Source of the DNA: an uncultured Lachnospiraceae bacterium
Lineage (GTDB): Bacteria; Bacillota; Clostridia; Lachnospirales; Anaerotignaceae
Direction of reading: 5' to 3'
Length of the DNA stretch: 64,000 nucleotides
NCBI GenBank assembly: GCA_944384295.1
Contig: CALWSU010000001.1
Coordinates: 1-64,000, forward strand
Of the stretch, positions 18,029 to 26,851 are shown in pieces. The position numbers and the translations under genes were made by a program. How positions within the stretch are numbered: position 1 is the stretch's first letter; every line of letters begins with the position of its first letter. The notes under the pieces are model-generated. The model had not been told where the DNA came from and did no database searches. It saw nothing but the letters and a program-made list of their open reading frames with translations.

Positions 18029-19087
18029 ATGGGTGCTTTTGAATTTGAAAACAATTGTAATATCAGTGCAAGAAATTGTGGGTGCTGCACATGCGACAAT
18101 AACAACAATGAACGCGGAGAAACCTGCATCATTGCGCAAAAAGTATTTGACCAGTGCCGTATTCAAAAATGTTGTAGTCCAGACGTTTTAGGTCCTGCCA
18201 GAATGGCATGCGGTCATATGGGCGGCTGCAACGACATGATGTGTGATGGAGATATCATCATCCCTCCAGTAAATGCCGCTACTGTAACATTGCATGACCC
18301 TCAATTGAGCAGAATCGATATTTTGCGCAAATGCCCTAGTTCTTTCCAAGAAGGTTGTTGGGATTTAGAGCTGCGTTATGTATTCGATTATGCTTTGGAA
18401 TTTAGACGTTCTGATGGCTGCCCAATCGGCTGCGTAGATGCTACCAACTCTTACACCATGAAAGTCACATTGTTTGGTTCTACAGAATCCGATGTTACCA
18501 GCGCTACTGATTTGTATGATTGTTGTGGCAATTCCAATGGTGGTCCTTATGTAGTTGCAGAAGGTAAAGTCATTGGTCTGTCCGCAGAATTGAAATACCC
18601 TGGCTGCTGCAACAACTCTTGTGGCTGTGGCTGCAACTGTGGCTGTGGCTGTGACAATTCCGGCGATGCATCTATGGGCGCACCCATTGCAGTAAATGTC
18701 ACATTGGGTCTGTTCTCTATCGTAAAACTGTTCCGTACTGTCAATATGGTAGTACAGTCTTTGGGCAGATGTGTTCCAGAACAGTGCTTTACACCAGACC
18801 AAAACAATGTAGATCCATGCAAATATTTTGATGCATTCCCATTCCCTCTGGATTTGTTCTCTCCTTCTGCAAAGCCAAAAACATGCTGCGCATTTGGTGA
18901 CACATTCGGAAAAAGCAGCTGCTTTGACACAGATTCCTGTGCCTGCGACAATGATAGCTGTAATTCCAGCCGAAACAACAATTGCAACGACTCCTGCAAC
19001 AATAGCTGCAACAATTCTTGCAACAACTCCTGCAATAATAGCTGCAACAATACACGCAGAAACAACAGCTCTTGTTGCAGAAGATAA
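18029..19087 (+). CDS. Cys/Asn-rich spore-coat-like protein
   Basis: 352 residues with many cysteines, often as CC, CGC and CxC. The N-terminal part contains VFDQCRIQKCC, which recalls clostridial coat-associated (DUF3794-like) proteins. Two beta-rich stretches (residues ~75-185 and ~215-260) flank a CGCGCNCGCGC knot near residue 200. The C-terminal tail repeats NNSC at least five times. Such sequences make disulfide-linked outer layers of spores. AAAGGAGG precedes ATG 18029 and a SigK-like promoter lies upstream. The antisense frame over this gene is an artefact of the repeat composition. Assignment as coat/exosporium protein is inference. Confidence 0.65.
   Translation: MGAFEFENNCNISARNCGCCTCDNNNNERGETCIIAQKVFDQCRIQKCCSPDVLGPARMACGHMGGCNDMMCDGDIIIPPVNAATVTLHDPQLSRIDILRKCPSSFQEGCWDLELRYVFDYALEFRRSDGCPIGCVDATNSYTMKVTLFGSTESDVTSATDLYDCCGNSNGGPYVVAEGKVIGLSAELKYPGCCNNSCGCGCNCGCGCDNSGDASMGAPIAVNVTLGLFSIVKLFRTVNMVVQSLGRCVPEQCFTPDQNNVDPCKYFDAFPFPLDLFSPSAKPKTCCAFGDTFGKSSCFDTDSCACDNDSCNSSRNNNCNDSCNNSCNNSCNNSCNNSCNNTRRNNSSCCRR
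18985..19055 (+). repeat. 12-bp tandem repeat encoding NNSC units
   Basis: Units like TGCAACAATAGC repeat in tandem within the 3' end of the coat-like gene, giving the Asn-Asn-Ser-Cys tail. Repeats of this kind may change number between strains. Confidence 0.75.
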
Positions 19088-19168
19088 CACTGTAAGAAAA
19101 GCAAATTGACAGGCAAGTTTTATGTAGTAAACACCATCTAATCCTCTACACTCCTCCTCATGTTTTTC

Positions 19169-19215
19169 GCCTTTCGCTGTTCGGGAAAGTTCGCAGTATT
19201 GCAACAGCGAAAGGC
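19169..19215 (+). terminator. Hairpin after the coat-like gene
   Basis: Thirteen-bp stem GCCTTTCGCTGTT / AACAGCGAAAGGC without a strong T run; a stable 3' structure or processed terminator. Confidence 0.5.
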
Positions 19216-19243
19216 ACATATGATTTTTATATATCATAAAATA

Positions 19244-19301
19244 AAAATCAGGGGGTATCATTTTATGATTTTCTATCATATCCACGATACCTCCTGATTT
19301 T
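19244..19301. terminator. Bidirectional terminator between convergent genes
   Basis: Sixteen-bp stem (AAAATCAGGGGGTATC / GATACCTCCTGATTTT, one G-T pair). It lies between the plus-strand coat-like gene and the minus-strand 146-residue gene, with A/T runs on both sides. Confidence 0.8.
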
Positions 19302-19316
19302 CTATTGTATTTCATT

Positions 19317-19757
19317 CTAATCCCATTGTTCAACTACTGTTCCATTTTCTTCTACCATTACATGATAATATTCCTCTTCATCATCTGAATCAAAATAAGG
19401 TACTGCATAAATGCGTTTTCCAATCAAAGTACGTAATCTTTGTATATTCTCTAATTTCTCACTGCCAAACTCTTGATAACAAATTGTATCACTTTGTGCA
19501 TTGATTTGCTCGTAAAAATCACTCACCCAAACCTCAAAATGATCCAAAATATCTTCCAATGGTATTTGAGAAATATATTCCGGTAACCCTTCTTCCTCTC
19601 CATATTGTTCGGGTTCTTGTTCAAACAACAAAGAAGCTACATAAATTTGTGGGGCTCCGATTGGAAATGTATTTTTTGTCAAATATATGCCTGTTTCTAT
19701 TTCCTGATATGCAGTGGTTTGATATTTTTCCGCATCATACTGCTGAAAATTTTTCAT
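19317..19757 (-). CDS. 146-residue acidic hypothetical protein
   Basis: No signal peptide or membrane segment; rich in Glu, Asp and Tyr. Blocks such as GIYLTKNTFPIGAPQIYVASLLFEQ suggest a small beta-sandwich domain. GGAGAAATG precedes ATG 19757. It is 57 bp downstream of the DUF1287 gene on the same strand and may be co-transcribed. I do not recognise a family. Confidence 0.7.
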   Translation of the reverse strand: MKNFQQYDAEKYQTTAYQEIETGIYLTKNTFPIGAPQIYVASLLFEQEPEQYGEEEGLPEYISQIPLEDILDHFEVWVSDFYEQINAQSDTICYQEFGSEKLENIQRLRTLIGKRIYAVPYFDSDDEEEYYHVMVEENGTVVEQWD

Positions 19758-19814
19758 AAAACATTTCTCCTTTTTCTATATCGCATTTGATTTGATAAGT
19801 ATCCCTGCCATTTT

Positions 19815-20468
19815 TTATTCTGAAATTCTATAATGACCGACAATATCTTTTCTATGTTCCAAAATATCTTGTTCATATGTTTTTTGGAATGGATCATTGT
19901 GGTGTATGACATACGGAACACCATTTTGATTTCTGCGGTCAGAAATGATACCAATATGATTTTGAAAAATCACAATATCTCCGCCTTGCCATTCTTCTAT
20001 TGCAGAAATATCTGTTGTCAAACGAATCGCAGTATGAGAAAAATAAACCTCTAAATTTTTCACACGTCTAAAATCAATATATCTATCTGGCTCAACTATC
20101 GCATAGTCATTTGGATTATTTTTGATATCTTCTTGTATCAATGTCATACTATCATAACCAGCATTTTTGAGTGCATTTGCAATCACATCTGTACACACAC
20201 CATATCCATCATTAGAATATCCCGTCTGATAATATTTGCTTTTATACTTTGGAGCAGAAGCAACATAATCTAATGCACCTTGCAAAATATCTATCTGATC
20301 GTCTATGCCGTCTTGATCTTGATCTATACTGCTGTGTATCTGTTGTATCTCGTTATCATATTGATTTTCCAAGCGTTCGGTAGAAGTATGCTGATAACGA
20401 AAAGCAACATACAGCAAAACTGCCATTGTGAAACAAATACATATCAAAATTACCGTTTTTTTCCCCAT
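19815..20468 (-). CDS. DUF1287 family membrane-anchored protein
   Basis: 217 residues from ATG 20468, which follows AGGGAG; seven more in-frame residues upstream are less likely. One N-terminal membrane helix (residues ~5-22) is followed by an exported domain. It has an Asp-rich calcium-binding-like loop DQDQDGIDD and the DUF1287 blocks GYGVCTDVIANALKNAGYD, DYRIVEPDRYIDFRRVKNL-like sequence, GDIVIF..HIGIISDRR and HHNDPFQ. The Cys, the HIGI His and Asp suggest an NlpC/P60-like papain fold, so a cell-wall amidase/peptidase role is possible. The family function is not established. Confidence 0.8.
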   Translation of the reverse strand: MGKKTVILICICFTMAVLLYVAFRYQHTSTERLENQYDNEIQQIHSSIDQDQDGIDDQIDILQGALDYVASAPKYKSKYYQTGYSNDGYGVCTDVIANALKNAGYDSMTLIQEDIKNNPNDYAIVEPDRYIDFRRVKNLEVYFSHTAIRLTTDISAIEEWQGGDIVIFQNHIGIISDRRNQNGVPYVIHHNDPFQKTYEQDILEHRKDIVGHYRISE

Positions 20469-20551
20469 GGTGTTTCTCCCTAGCATCAAAATTGATTTCC
20501 TGCTGGATTATAATTTGATTGTATATTATGATGTGGTTGCACGATTCCCAG

Positions 20552-21415
20552 TTATGCTTTACGATTCAGCCGTGTTGTCTGCTGCATCATATCTGCATAC
20601 TGTTCTGGCTGCATATTATATGTTGCTTGAAAATACATATCTTTCGTCACATAGGATAAAGGATTTTCTTTTTGCATATATATTGTGTTAGCAGCAACAG
20701 TTTCCGGTTCCACTTTGGTATTTTCTGTTTTTGCATCTGATGGACTGGCTGTGTCTTGCGTTGCTGGTTGTGTCTGTTCGTTCTCTGTTTCCATTTTATT
20801 TTCTTCTTCTGGAAGAACAGGCTCTTTTGTTTCTGTCTGTTCGGTTTGTTCGGTTTGTTCTTTGTCTTTGACTTCGTCCTTTTCAGACGGCAATCTGTCA
20901 TACGCTCCGCTTTCTATAAACTTGGCTGTGCTTTCCATAGCATCTTGTAACGTTCTATTTTCTTTCATTGCAATTTCTAATTTCTTATGCAATGGAATAT
21001 TGGGGTTATTTTCTACACTCTTTAATGTAGAAACTGCTTTATGAATACGTCCCATTTGTAAACGATCCACTTCTTCTTGTGTTTTACATCTGCGCAGTGC
21101 TTCTTCATATGCCTTTTGTTCTGCTTCTTCTGCAACCAATTCTTGGTATTTGTCAGGCGCTTTTGCTTTCAGATATTCACGTTCTTCTGGCGTCAAATTG
21201 CCCCCAAACTCCATTTTTGTACAAATATTACGCAATTTCTCATCTCCACGATCTACCATTTCTTGAATCGCTTCTACCTCCGCCGATTTTAGCCATTCAT
21301 CTAATGTTTTTCCTTTGCTGGTATAGTCTTTGTTTTCTTGTTTTAAATTCCATAAATTTTTCATTTCCATTGTTTTTAATTGTGTATTTAAGTTGCCAAT
21401 TGTTGAAAAATTCAT
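20552..21415 (-). CDS. 287-residue hypothetical protein with Thr/Glu/Gln-rich linker
   Basis: The start ATG 21415 follows AGGAGGGCG and gives MNFSTIGNLNTQLKTMEMKNLW; the 12 residues in frame upstream lack a site. The first ~170 residues are predicted alpha-helical and charged (TPEEREYLKAKAPDKYQELVAEEA). Then comes a low-complexity linker with TEQTEQTETKEP and EENKMETENEQTQP, and a short C-terminal segment with NMQPEQYADMMQQT. No signal peptide or membrane helix. I do not recognise the family; helical plus linker architecture suggests a scaffold or secretion-linked protein. Confidence 0.65.
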   Translation of the reverse strand: MNFSTIGNLNTQLKTMEMKNLWNLKQENKDYTSKGKTLDEWLKSAEVEAIQEMVDRGDEKLRNICTKMEFGGNLTPEEREYLKAKAPDKYQELVAEEAEQKAYEEALRRCKTQEEVDRLQMGRIHKAVSTLKSVENNPNIPLHKKLEIAMKENRTLQDAMESTAKFIESGAYDRLPSEKDEVKDKEQTEQTEQTETKEPVLPEEENKMETENEQTQPATQDTASPSDAKTENTKVEPETVAANTIYMQKENPLSYVTKDMYFQATYNMQPEQYADMMQQTTRLNRKA

Positions 21416-21656
21416 AGTCGCCCTCCTTTGCTTCCTGAAAACATATTCCATATAAAATCCCTTTTAAAATTATTTCGGATTGAAAAACCAAAAACTTAAT
21501 ATATTTTTCTAAAAAACCGGATTCCATGCTATTTTTCATGGAAAACATGACGCATATGCATTCCAAAATCAAAAATACTTTGTGACTGAATTACAGAACA
21601 AATGACAAAAAAATGCTAAACTATATATAACATATTACAAAAGGGAGGCGTTGTTC

Positions 21657-23315
21657 ATGCGTGTATTGATTTTAGGTGGTGTTGCTGCAGGAACGAAAAC
21701 AGCAGCAAAATTTAAAAGACTGCACTTCAATGCAGATGTTACAATTTTGACAAAGGACAAAGATATTTCTTATGCTGGTTGCGGACTGCCTTATTATGTA
21801 GGAAATGTCATTACAGAAAAAGAAAAAATTATTGTCAATACACCACAAAAATTTGCAGCATTGACCGGTGCAAACGTTCTAGTTGGACGGGAAGCGATTC
21901 ATTTAGATGCTACAAACAAAACAGTAACAGCCAAAAATCTGGAAACAGGAGAAAATGAAGTATATGCCTATGATGCCTGCGTCATTGCAACAGGTGCATC
22001 TTCTATCGTGCCTCCTGTGGAAGGTGTATCATTAGAAGGCGTATTCACAATGCGTACTCCACAAGATGCAGAAAATCTGAAACAATATATTGCTTCCAGT
22101 GGTGCAAAAACAGCCGTTGTTGCTGGTGGTGGCTTTATTGGATTGGAAGTTGCTGAAAATCTACAGTCACAAGGGTTACAAGTCAGCGTGATAGATATGG
22201 CGCCGCAAATCTTGCCCGGTTTCGACCCTGAACTAGCAGCATATGCAACACGTCATTTAAATAAAATGGGAATTTCTGTTTTGCCATCTACCAAAATGGA
22301 AAAAATCACTGGCGAAACAAAAGCAACAGGTGTACAAACAGACCAAGGTTTGTTATCTGCTGATATTGTTGTATTATCTTTGGGTATCCGTCCAAATACT
22401 GCTTTTTTGAAAGATAGCGGTCTGGAATTTTCAAAAAATGGTGCCATTTTGGTAGACCCCACTATGTACACTGGTCTATCTGATGTCTATGCAGCTGGTG
22501 ATTGTGCTATGGTATACAATCGCCAAACAGAACAAAAAGCATGGGCGCCTATGGGTTCTTCTGCAAATATGGAAGGTCGCATTTTGGCGGAAGTATTAGA
22601 TGGTACAGAAAAGCAATTTTCTGGCGTATTAGGTACTGCCATTGTCAAATTGCCTGCGCTCAATACAGCACGTACTGGCTTGAACGAAGCCGCTGCAAAA
22701 GCAGCCGGTTATGAGGTAGAAACAATCGTAACTGTTAATGATGACAAAGCGCATTATTATCCTGGTGCTGCAAACTTTATCACAAAATTGATTGTAGATC
22801 GTAACAGCAAAAAATTATTAGGTGCACAAGTATTAGGACCTGGCGCAGTAGATAAAATGATTGATATTGCTGTCACTGCAATTTCTTTAGGTGCTTCGAT
22901 TGATCAGTTGGATAATATGGATTTGGCATATGCACCCCCTTTCTCCACTGCGATTCACCCCTTTGTTGCAGCAATCCAAATTTTGCAAAATAAATTAGAA
23001 GGGAAACTGGTTTCTATGACACCAGCAGAATATATGCAAAATCGCGGAAAAGGCTATTACATCATTGATGTTTCACAAGTACCAGCATTGCCAGAGGCGC
23101 ATTTTGTAGACGTTGCAGCAGTGAATGGACCTTTAGAAGGGGTACCATTAGACAAAGAAATATTATTGATTTGTACCAAAGGAAAACGCAGTTATTTATT
23201 ACAACAGCGTTTACGCCATTTTGGTTATACCAATACAAAAGTTTTAGAGGGTGCATTGTGGGTCAATGAACCACCATTGGAAACAGAATCCACAAACGAA
23301 GGTATGGACAAGTAA
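21657..23315 (+). CDS. CoA-disulfide reductase-like flavoprotein with rhodanese domain
   Basis: 552 residues from ATG 21657 (AAGGGAGGCG upstream). N-terminal FAD site VLILGGVAAGTKTAAK, active-site cysteine in YAGCGLPYYVG (residue ~43), NAD(P)H site VVAGGGFIGLEVAENL and second FAD block DVYAAGDCA place it in the CoADR/NADH-oxidase group. After the dimerisation domain (~residues 325-445) a C-terminal rhodanese domain ends with LICTKGKRSYLL, whose Cys is the persulfide site. Fused enzymes of this kind reduce CoA- or polysulfides. Role here is sulfur or redox handling; exact substrate unknown. Confidence 0.9.
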   Translation: MRVLILGGVAAGTKTAAKFKRLHFNADVTILTKDKDISYAGCGLPYYVGNVITEKEKIIVNTPQKFAALTGANVLVGREAIHLDATNKTVTAKNLETGENEVYAYDACVIATGASSIVPPVEGVSLEGVFTMRTPQDAENLKQYIASSGAKTAVVAGGGFIGLEVAENLQSQGLQVSVIDMAPQILPGFDPELAAYATRHLNKMGISVLPSTKMEKITGETKATGVQTDQGLLSADIVVLSLGIRPNTAFLKDSGLEFSKNGAILVDPTMYTGLSDVYAAGDCAMVYNRQTEQKAWAPMGSSANMEGRILAEVLDGTEKQFSGVLGTAIVKLPALNTARTGLNEAAAKAAGYEVETIVTVNDDKAHYYPGAANFITKLIVDRNSKKLLGAQVLGPGAVDKMIDIAVTAISLGASIDQLDNMDLAYAPPFSTAIHPFVAAIQILQNKLEGKLVSMTPAEYMQNRGKGYYIIDVSQVPALPEAHFVDVAAVNGPLEGVPLDKEILLICTKGKRSYLLQQRLRHFGYTNTKVLEGALWVNEPPLETESTNEGMDK

Positions 23316-23363
23316 TCCACATTTTTGTTTGGGGCATCGCAAAAATTTTCTTGCTCTGAAATC

Positions 23364-23403
23364 AAAAGAAGTGCAAAACCTTTCCTGGTCCTGCACTTCT
23401 TTT
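23364..23403. terminator. Bidirectional terminator
   Basis: AAAAGAAGTGCA / TGCACTTCTTTT stem between the convergent flavoprotein gene and the interrupted secreted-protein gene. Confidence 0.85.
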
Positions 23404-23435
23404 CTATTTTTCTATTTTATTGTTTATATGCGTAT

Positions 23436-24059
23436 TCAACTGATTCCGCCACGAGCACTACAACCAAATTCTACACCAATCAGTTTTTGGTGAAAAGTAG
23501 TACCACCAATTGTCAAATCTCCTGATAAAACAACTTCGCAAGTTCTTGCTCCATCTATCAGAATATATTCATATCCTGTTTGTGATCATTGTGTATTGGA
23601 AATACCACCTGTAGACGAAACATCTATCACATTTGCAAATAATTGCCTCTGTCGATAGTCATCATATTGCGTGGTAAATTGCCCTGTCACATGAACAGAA
23701 TAAATATTCCCCTGTTCCGTAATGCTGGTACATTTCGTACATACAGAGGTATATTCATTTTTGGAAAGCGGAATCGTCATATCCCAATTTGCAACTTTGG
23801 TCAATAATTTTCGATAGGCATCCGGTGTACGCCAATCTTGCTCTTGAAATTTTTCCATAGGAAGTACAGAAATATCTATTTCCGTTTCTTGAGAAATTTC
23901 TTTTGCAATTTCAATATATTGTTGGTAATACATTTCTTTTGTTGCAGTATCTATAACATTCTGATTTGTTGTTGATGTTATTGCCCATACCGGATTGAAA
24001 GATCCCATACAACCAATTGTGAGCATACAAATCACAGCTGTTAGAAAAAATTTTTTCAT
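23436..24059 (-). pseudogene. Secreted protein gene interrupted by an in-frame TGA
   Basis: ATG 24059 (AAAGGAG upstream) starts a 157-residue frame with a signal sequence MKKFFLTAVICMLTIGCMG that ends ..GISNTQ at a TGA (23586-23588). Beyond this stop the same frame stays open for another 49 codons to a second TGA (23436-23438). That stretch continues like a normal beta-rich protein (GYEYILIDGARTCEVVLSGD and a Gly/Cys-rich end). It is either a nonsense mutation, a recoded stop, or a sequence error. The protein has a GC site in LTIGC that could be a weak lipobox; otherwise cleavage after ..VWA is expected. No family recognised. Confidence 0.6.
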
Positions 24060-24284
24060 ATTGCATCTACTCCTTTCTCTTTGTTTCCCATTTTTATAAT
24101 AGACAATCCTATTACAAACATGAAAAATTACATTAGAGTATCCACAATCATTTTTCAAAAAATACTTTGCTGAACGAATGGACTGCAATAGAAAGAAATG
24201 ATTCAACATTTCCTGTATTCAAAAACATTTTGCTATCATAGACAAAATACAATCATCTATGACATAAGGAAAATATTTATTTTT

Positions 24285-24637
24285 CAGACTGTCAAAAAAC
24301 TAAATTTTATACTTTCTTCAAGAACGCGGAAGGGCTTGGGAAACGATGTTCAACACATTTGCTGCGCAAATGCCAGCCATAAATGGCTGTCCGCACTTCT
24401 TTGCGGTGTGTCATTTCCCAACTGGAATCCGCAGTCGGAATTCATTTCCGACGAGGAAAAGCCGAAGTTTCAAGGCTTTTAGCCGATGGAATGCCGCACC
24501 CCGAAAGAGACGGGGGCAGCGAAGCTGACTTTGCGAAGCAAAGTGCTTGACCACGAGCTTTATACTTCTGTCAACTCGTCAAAGACTTGCATGAAATGAG
24601 CCTTTGACGACAGGGTGTCGACTTTTTCGACACCCTG
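24285..24637 (+). mobile_element. MITE-like element, longest copy (353 bp)
   Basis: Bounded by CAGACTGTCAAAAA at one end and (on the other strand) CAGGGTGTCGAAAAA at the other, an imperfect terminal inverted repeat. A 10-bp direct repeat ATTTATTTTT flanks it on both sides (24275-24284 and 24638-24647). It is full of internal hairpins and encodes no transposase. It fills most of the 621-bp gap 24060-24680. Other copies: 29979, 42770, remnant 12453. It may be folded as RNA when read through. Confidence 0.8.
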
Positions 24638-24680
24638 ATTTATTTTTATCCTTTTTTCCTGATTATACAAAATATGTATT

Positions 24681-25241
24681 TTAATATGCAGGATTGGATT
24701 TCATAGCCTGCAAGGTGCGATCCAATAAGGTATCCAATTCCCAACCCAATTGTTCTGCACCTCTGCGAATAATATCACGGTCACAACCAGCTGCAAAAGA
24801 TTTGTCTTTAAATTTCTTTTTCAGAGATTTCAATTCCATGTCTTGTACGCTCTTAGATGGACGCATCAAAGCCGCAGCACCAATCAAGCCAGTTAATTCA
24901 TCTGTTGCAAATAATATTTTTTCCATTTCGTGTTCTGGTTCCACATCAGAACAAATGCCATATCCATGGCTTGCAACTGCATGAATCAATTTTTCATCTA
25001 AATCCAAATCTCTCATAATTTCTTGACATTTGATACAATGCTGTTCTGGATATACTTCAAAATCCAAATCGTGTAATAAACCAACAATGCCCCAAAAATC
25101 TTCTTCCTCTGCATATCCCAATTCTTTTGCAAAATAACGCATGACACATTCCACAGTTTCACCATGTTGAATATGAAATGGTTCTTTGTTATATTCTTTG
25201 AGCAATGCAAATGCTTCTTCTCTTGTAATTTGTTTTGCCAT
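24681..25241 (-). CDS. HD-domain phosphohydrolase-like protein
   Basis: 186 residues, cytoplasmic. HD-domain metal ligands appear as His in HIQHGETVE, the HD pair in GLLHDLDFE and a later conserved His/Asp in AVASHGYG and FATDELTG. Such proteins hydrolyse phosphate esters or nucleotides; the substrate is not known. GAAGGG precedes ATG 25241. It is a lone gene beside the MITE copy. Confidence 0.85.
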   Translation of the reverse strand: MAKQITREEAFALLKEYNKEPFHIQHGETVECVMRYFAKELGYAEEEDFWGIVGLLHDLDFEVYPEQHCIKCQEIMRDLDLDEKLIHAVASHGYGICSDVEPEHEMEKILFATDELTGLIGAAALMRPSKSVQDMELKSLKKKFKDKSFAAGCDRDIIRRGAEQLGWELDTLLDRTLQAMKSNPAY

Positions 25242-25332
25242 ATGATACCCTTCTTTCTCATTTTCTTATGTCTTTATTTCTATACATTATAAAAGTAAAC
25301 TGGAGAAAAAGCAAGCCTTTCCTATTTTCTGC

Positions 25333-26022
25333 TTAAAATGCCAAATAGAACATATAAAATCCAATCAACAACATAACGGTTCCCAAAAAGCCATTGACCC
25401 ATTTGCTTAATTTACCATATGTTTCGCTGCGATTGAGCGCATGTACAAAGCCTATAGACGTACCAGCTACGATAGTCAAAAAACTATGTCCTATTGCATA
25501 TAGCAAAAGCAGCAACATGCCCCATAGTACACTTCCCTTGCCTGCCACAATCGCCAACAATGCAACCAACATTGGCGTCGCACAAGGAGAAGAAAAAATA
25601 CCACCTAAAACACCAGCCGCCAATGCGCCAATATAACCAGTCTTTGTATTTTTCGTCATCAAATAGGTAGCGGGTATAAACTGGAAAATTTCCCATGTTT
25701 GCAATGCCATCAAAATCATCAATGCACCCAGTACACCATACCACCAACTAGAAGTTGCACCAATCAGATTCCCTGCCAGTGCTGCCAATGTGCCTAATAT
25801 GGTAAATGTGATTGCTGTACCCACTGCAAATACAATAGATAAACGAAATGCTTTTTTCGGTTCTGTACCAACGCCACCCACATATCCTATCACCAAAGGG
25901 ATTGCAGAGAGGGAACATGGTAATATAGAAGTCAGTACACCGGCAAGCAATGCCAGAATCGGCGCAAGCCAAACACGTTCTGTTACAATGCGGCTCATTA
26001 CCTGCAACCATTGTTCAATCAT
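25333..26022 (-). CDS. CcdA/DsbD-like membrane redox protein
   Basis: 229 residues with six hydrophobic helices. Family marks are a conserved Cys in SILPCSLSAIPLV and another in FSSPCATPMLVALL, the pair that relays electrons across the membrane. It takes electrons from cytoplasmic thioredoxin and passes them to an exported thioredoxin-like protein. Its start codon overlaps the stop of the upstream thioredoxin-like gene (ATGA), so the two are translationally coupled and probably form one pathway, keeping exported proteins reduced. Confidence 0.9.
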   Translation of the reverse strand: MIEQWLQVMSRIVTERVWLAPILALLAGVLTSILPCSLSAIPLVIGYVGGVGTEPKKAFRLSIVFAVGTAITFTILGTLAALAGNLIGATSSWWYGVLGALMILMALQTWEIFQFIPATYLMTKNTKTGYIGALAAGVLGGIFSSPCATPMLVALLAIVAGKGSVLWGMLLLLLYAIGHSFLTIVAGTSIGFVHALNRSETYGKLSKWVNGFLGTVMLLIGFYMFYLAF

Positions 26023-26657
26023 ACATCTGCCCCCATATCTCTAAAAATTTCTAATATATCTTCTTCTGACAATGCACCTACATGTAATGTCAAAACGTGT
26101 TCGCCTGTTTCAGAATCTCCATACAAATCAAAATATGGTTCCAATTCTGCACTAGGCTGATATGGTGCGCCATTTGGCAGAAAAAATGCTTGTGTTGGTA
26201 TCACTTGTATCGGAAAATTTGCTGTACCTTCTGGATATTTCCATACATCTATCATTTGTATCATACCCTTATCTTGTAGCTTTTCGCCTGCCGCTTGAAT
26301 TTCTGGTTTCATTTGTAAGCAGGGTGTACAACCGTCTGAATAAAAATCTATCATCAATGGAACCTCCAAAGCGGAAATAGCTTCTAAATCAATTGCCGTG
26401 ATATTTTGTATGGTGGATTCTGTGGTTTTTTCATTCTCCTCAGGCTGTGTGCCTTGTATGTTATTTGATGGTTCCACAGTTTGGTCAGCGGTTTCTTCTT
26501 GCGTCGATTCTGCGATTTGATTTTCTGTATTTTCTTCTACAACAGGTATTTGTGCAGTGGTTGAATTGGAAAATTTATCCTGATTTTTGACAAAATACAA
26601 TCCCACTAACACCAGTACAATCGCCAACGGTACAAAAATCTGTTTCGCCCTTTTCAT
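26019..26657 (-). CDS. Membrane-anchored thioredoxin-like protein
   Basis: 212 residues. A short N-terminal membrane helix (residues ~8-23) is followed by a long Glu/Thr/Gln-rich linker (~residues 30-85) and a thioredoxin domain facing outward, with active site CTPC in DFYSDGCTPCLQMKP and the cis-Pro in VIPTQAFFL. It probably accepts electrons from the CcdA-like partner encoded 4 nt overlapping downstream and reduces disulfides outside the membrane. Confidence 0.9.
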   Translation of the reverse strand: MKRAKQIFVPLAIVLVLVGLYFVKNQDKFSNSTTAQIPVVEENTENQIAESTQEETADQTVEPSNNIQGTQPEENEKTTESTIQNITAIDLEAISALEVPLMIDFYSDGCTPCLQMKPEIQAAGEKLQDKGMIQMIDVWKYPEGTANFPIQVIPTQAFFLPNGAPYQPSAELEPYFDLYGDSETGEHVLTLHVGALSEEDILEIFRDMGADV

Positions 26658-26851
26658 TTGCTCCGTCCTTTCTTACTCTTTGTTATATCATAGTCTTTTG
26701 ATATAGTTTTTAGCATATCATATTTTCATGATACTGTCATTTCTTTTTTTCCGACAAATTAGAAATGTATTTTATCATTGCATCTATCATGCAATCGTGC
26801 TATACTAACAACATTATTATTGTATTTATTTTTGTACAAAAGAGGTGGCGT

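Noticed and set aside
18365-19333. 322-codon minus-strand frame opposite the coat-like gene
   Set aside because: Its low-complexity Ala/Val/Ile-rich sequence mirrors the Cys/Asn repeats of the plus-strand gene. There is no plausible ribosome site, and the plus strand has a good one.
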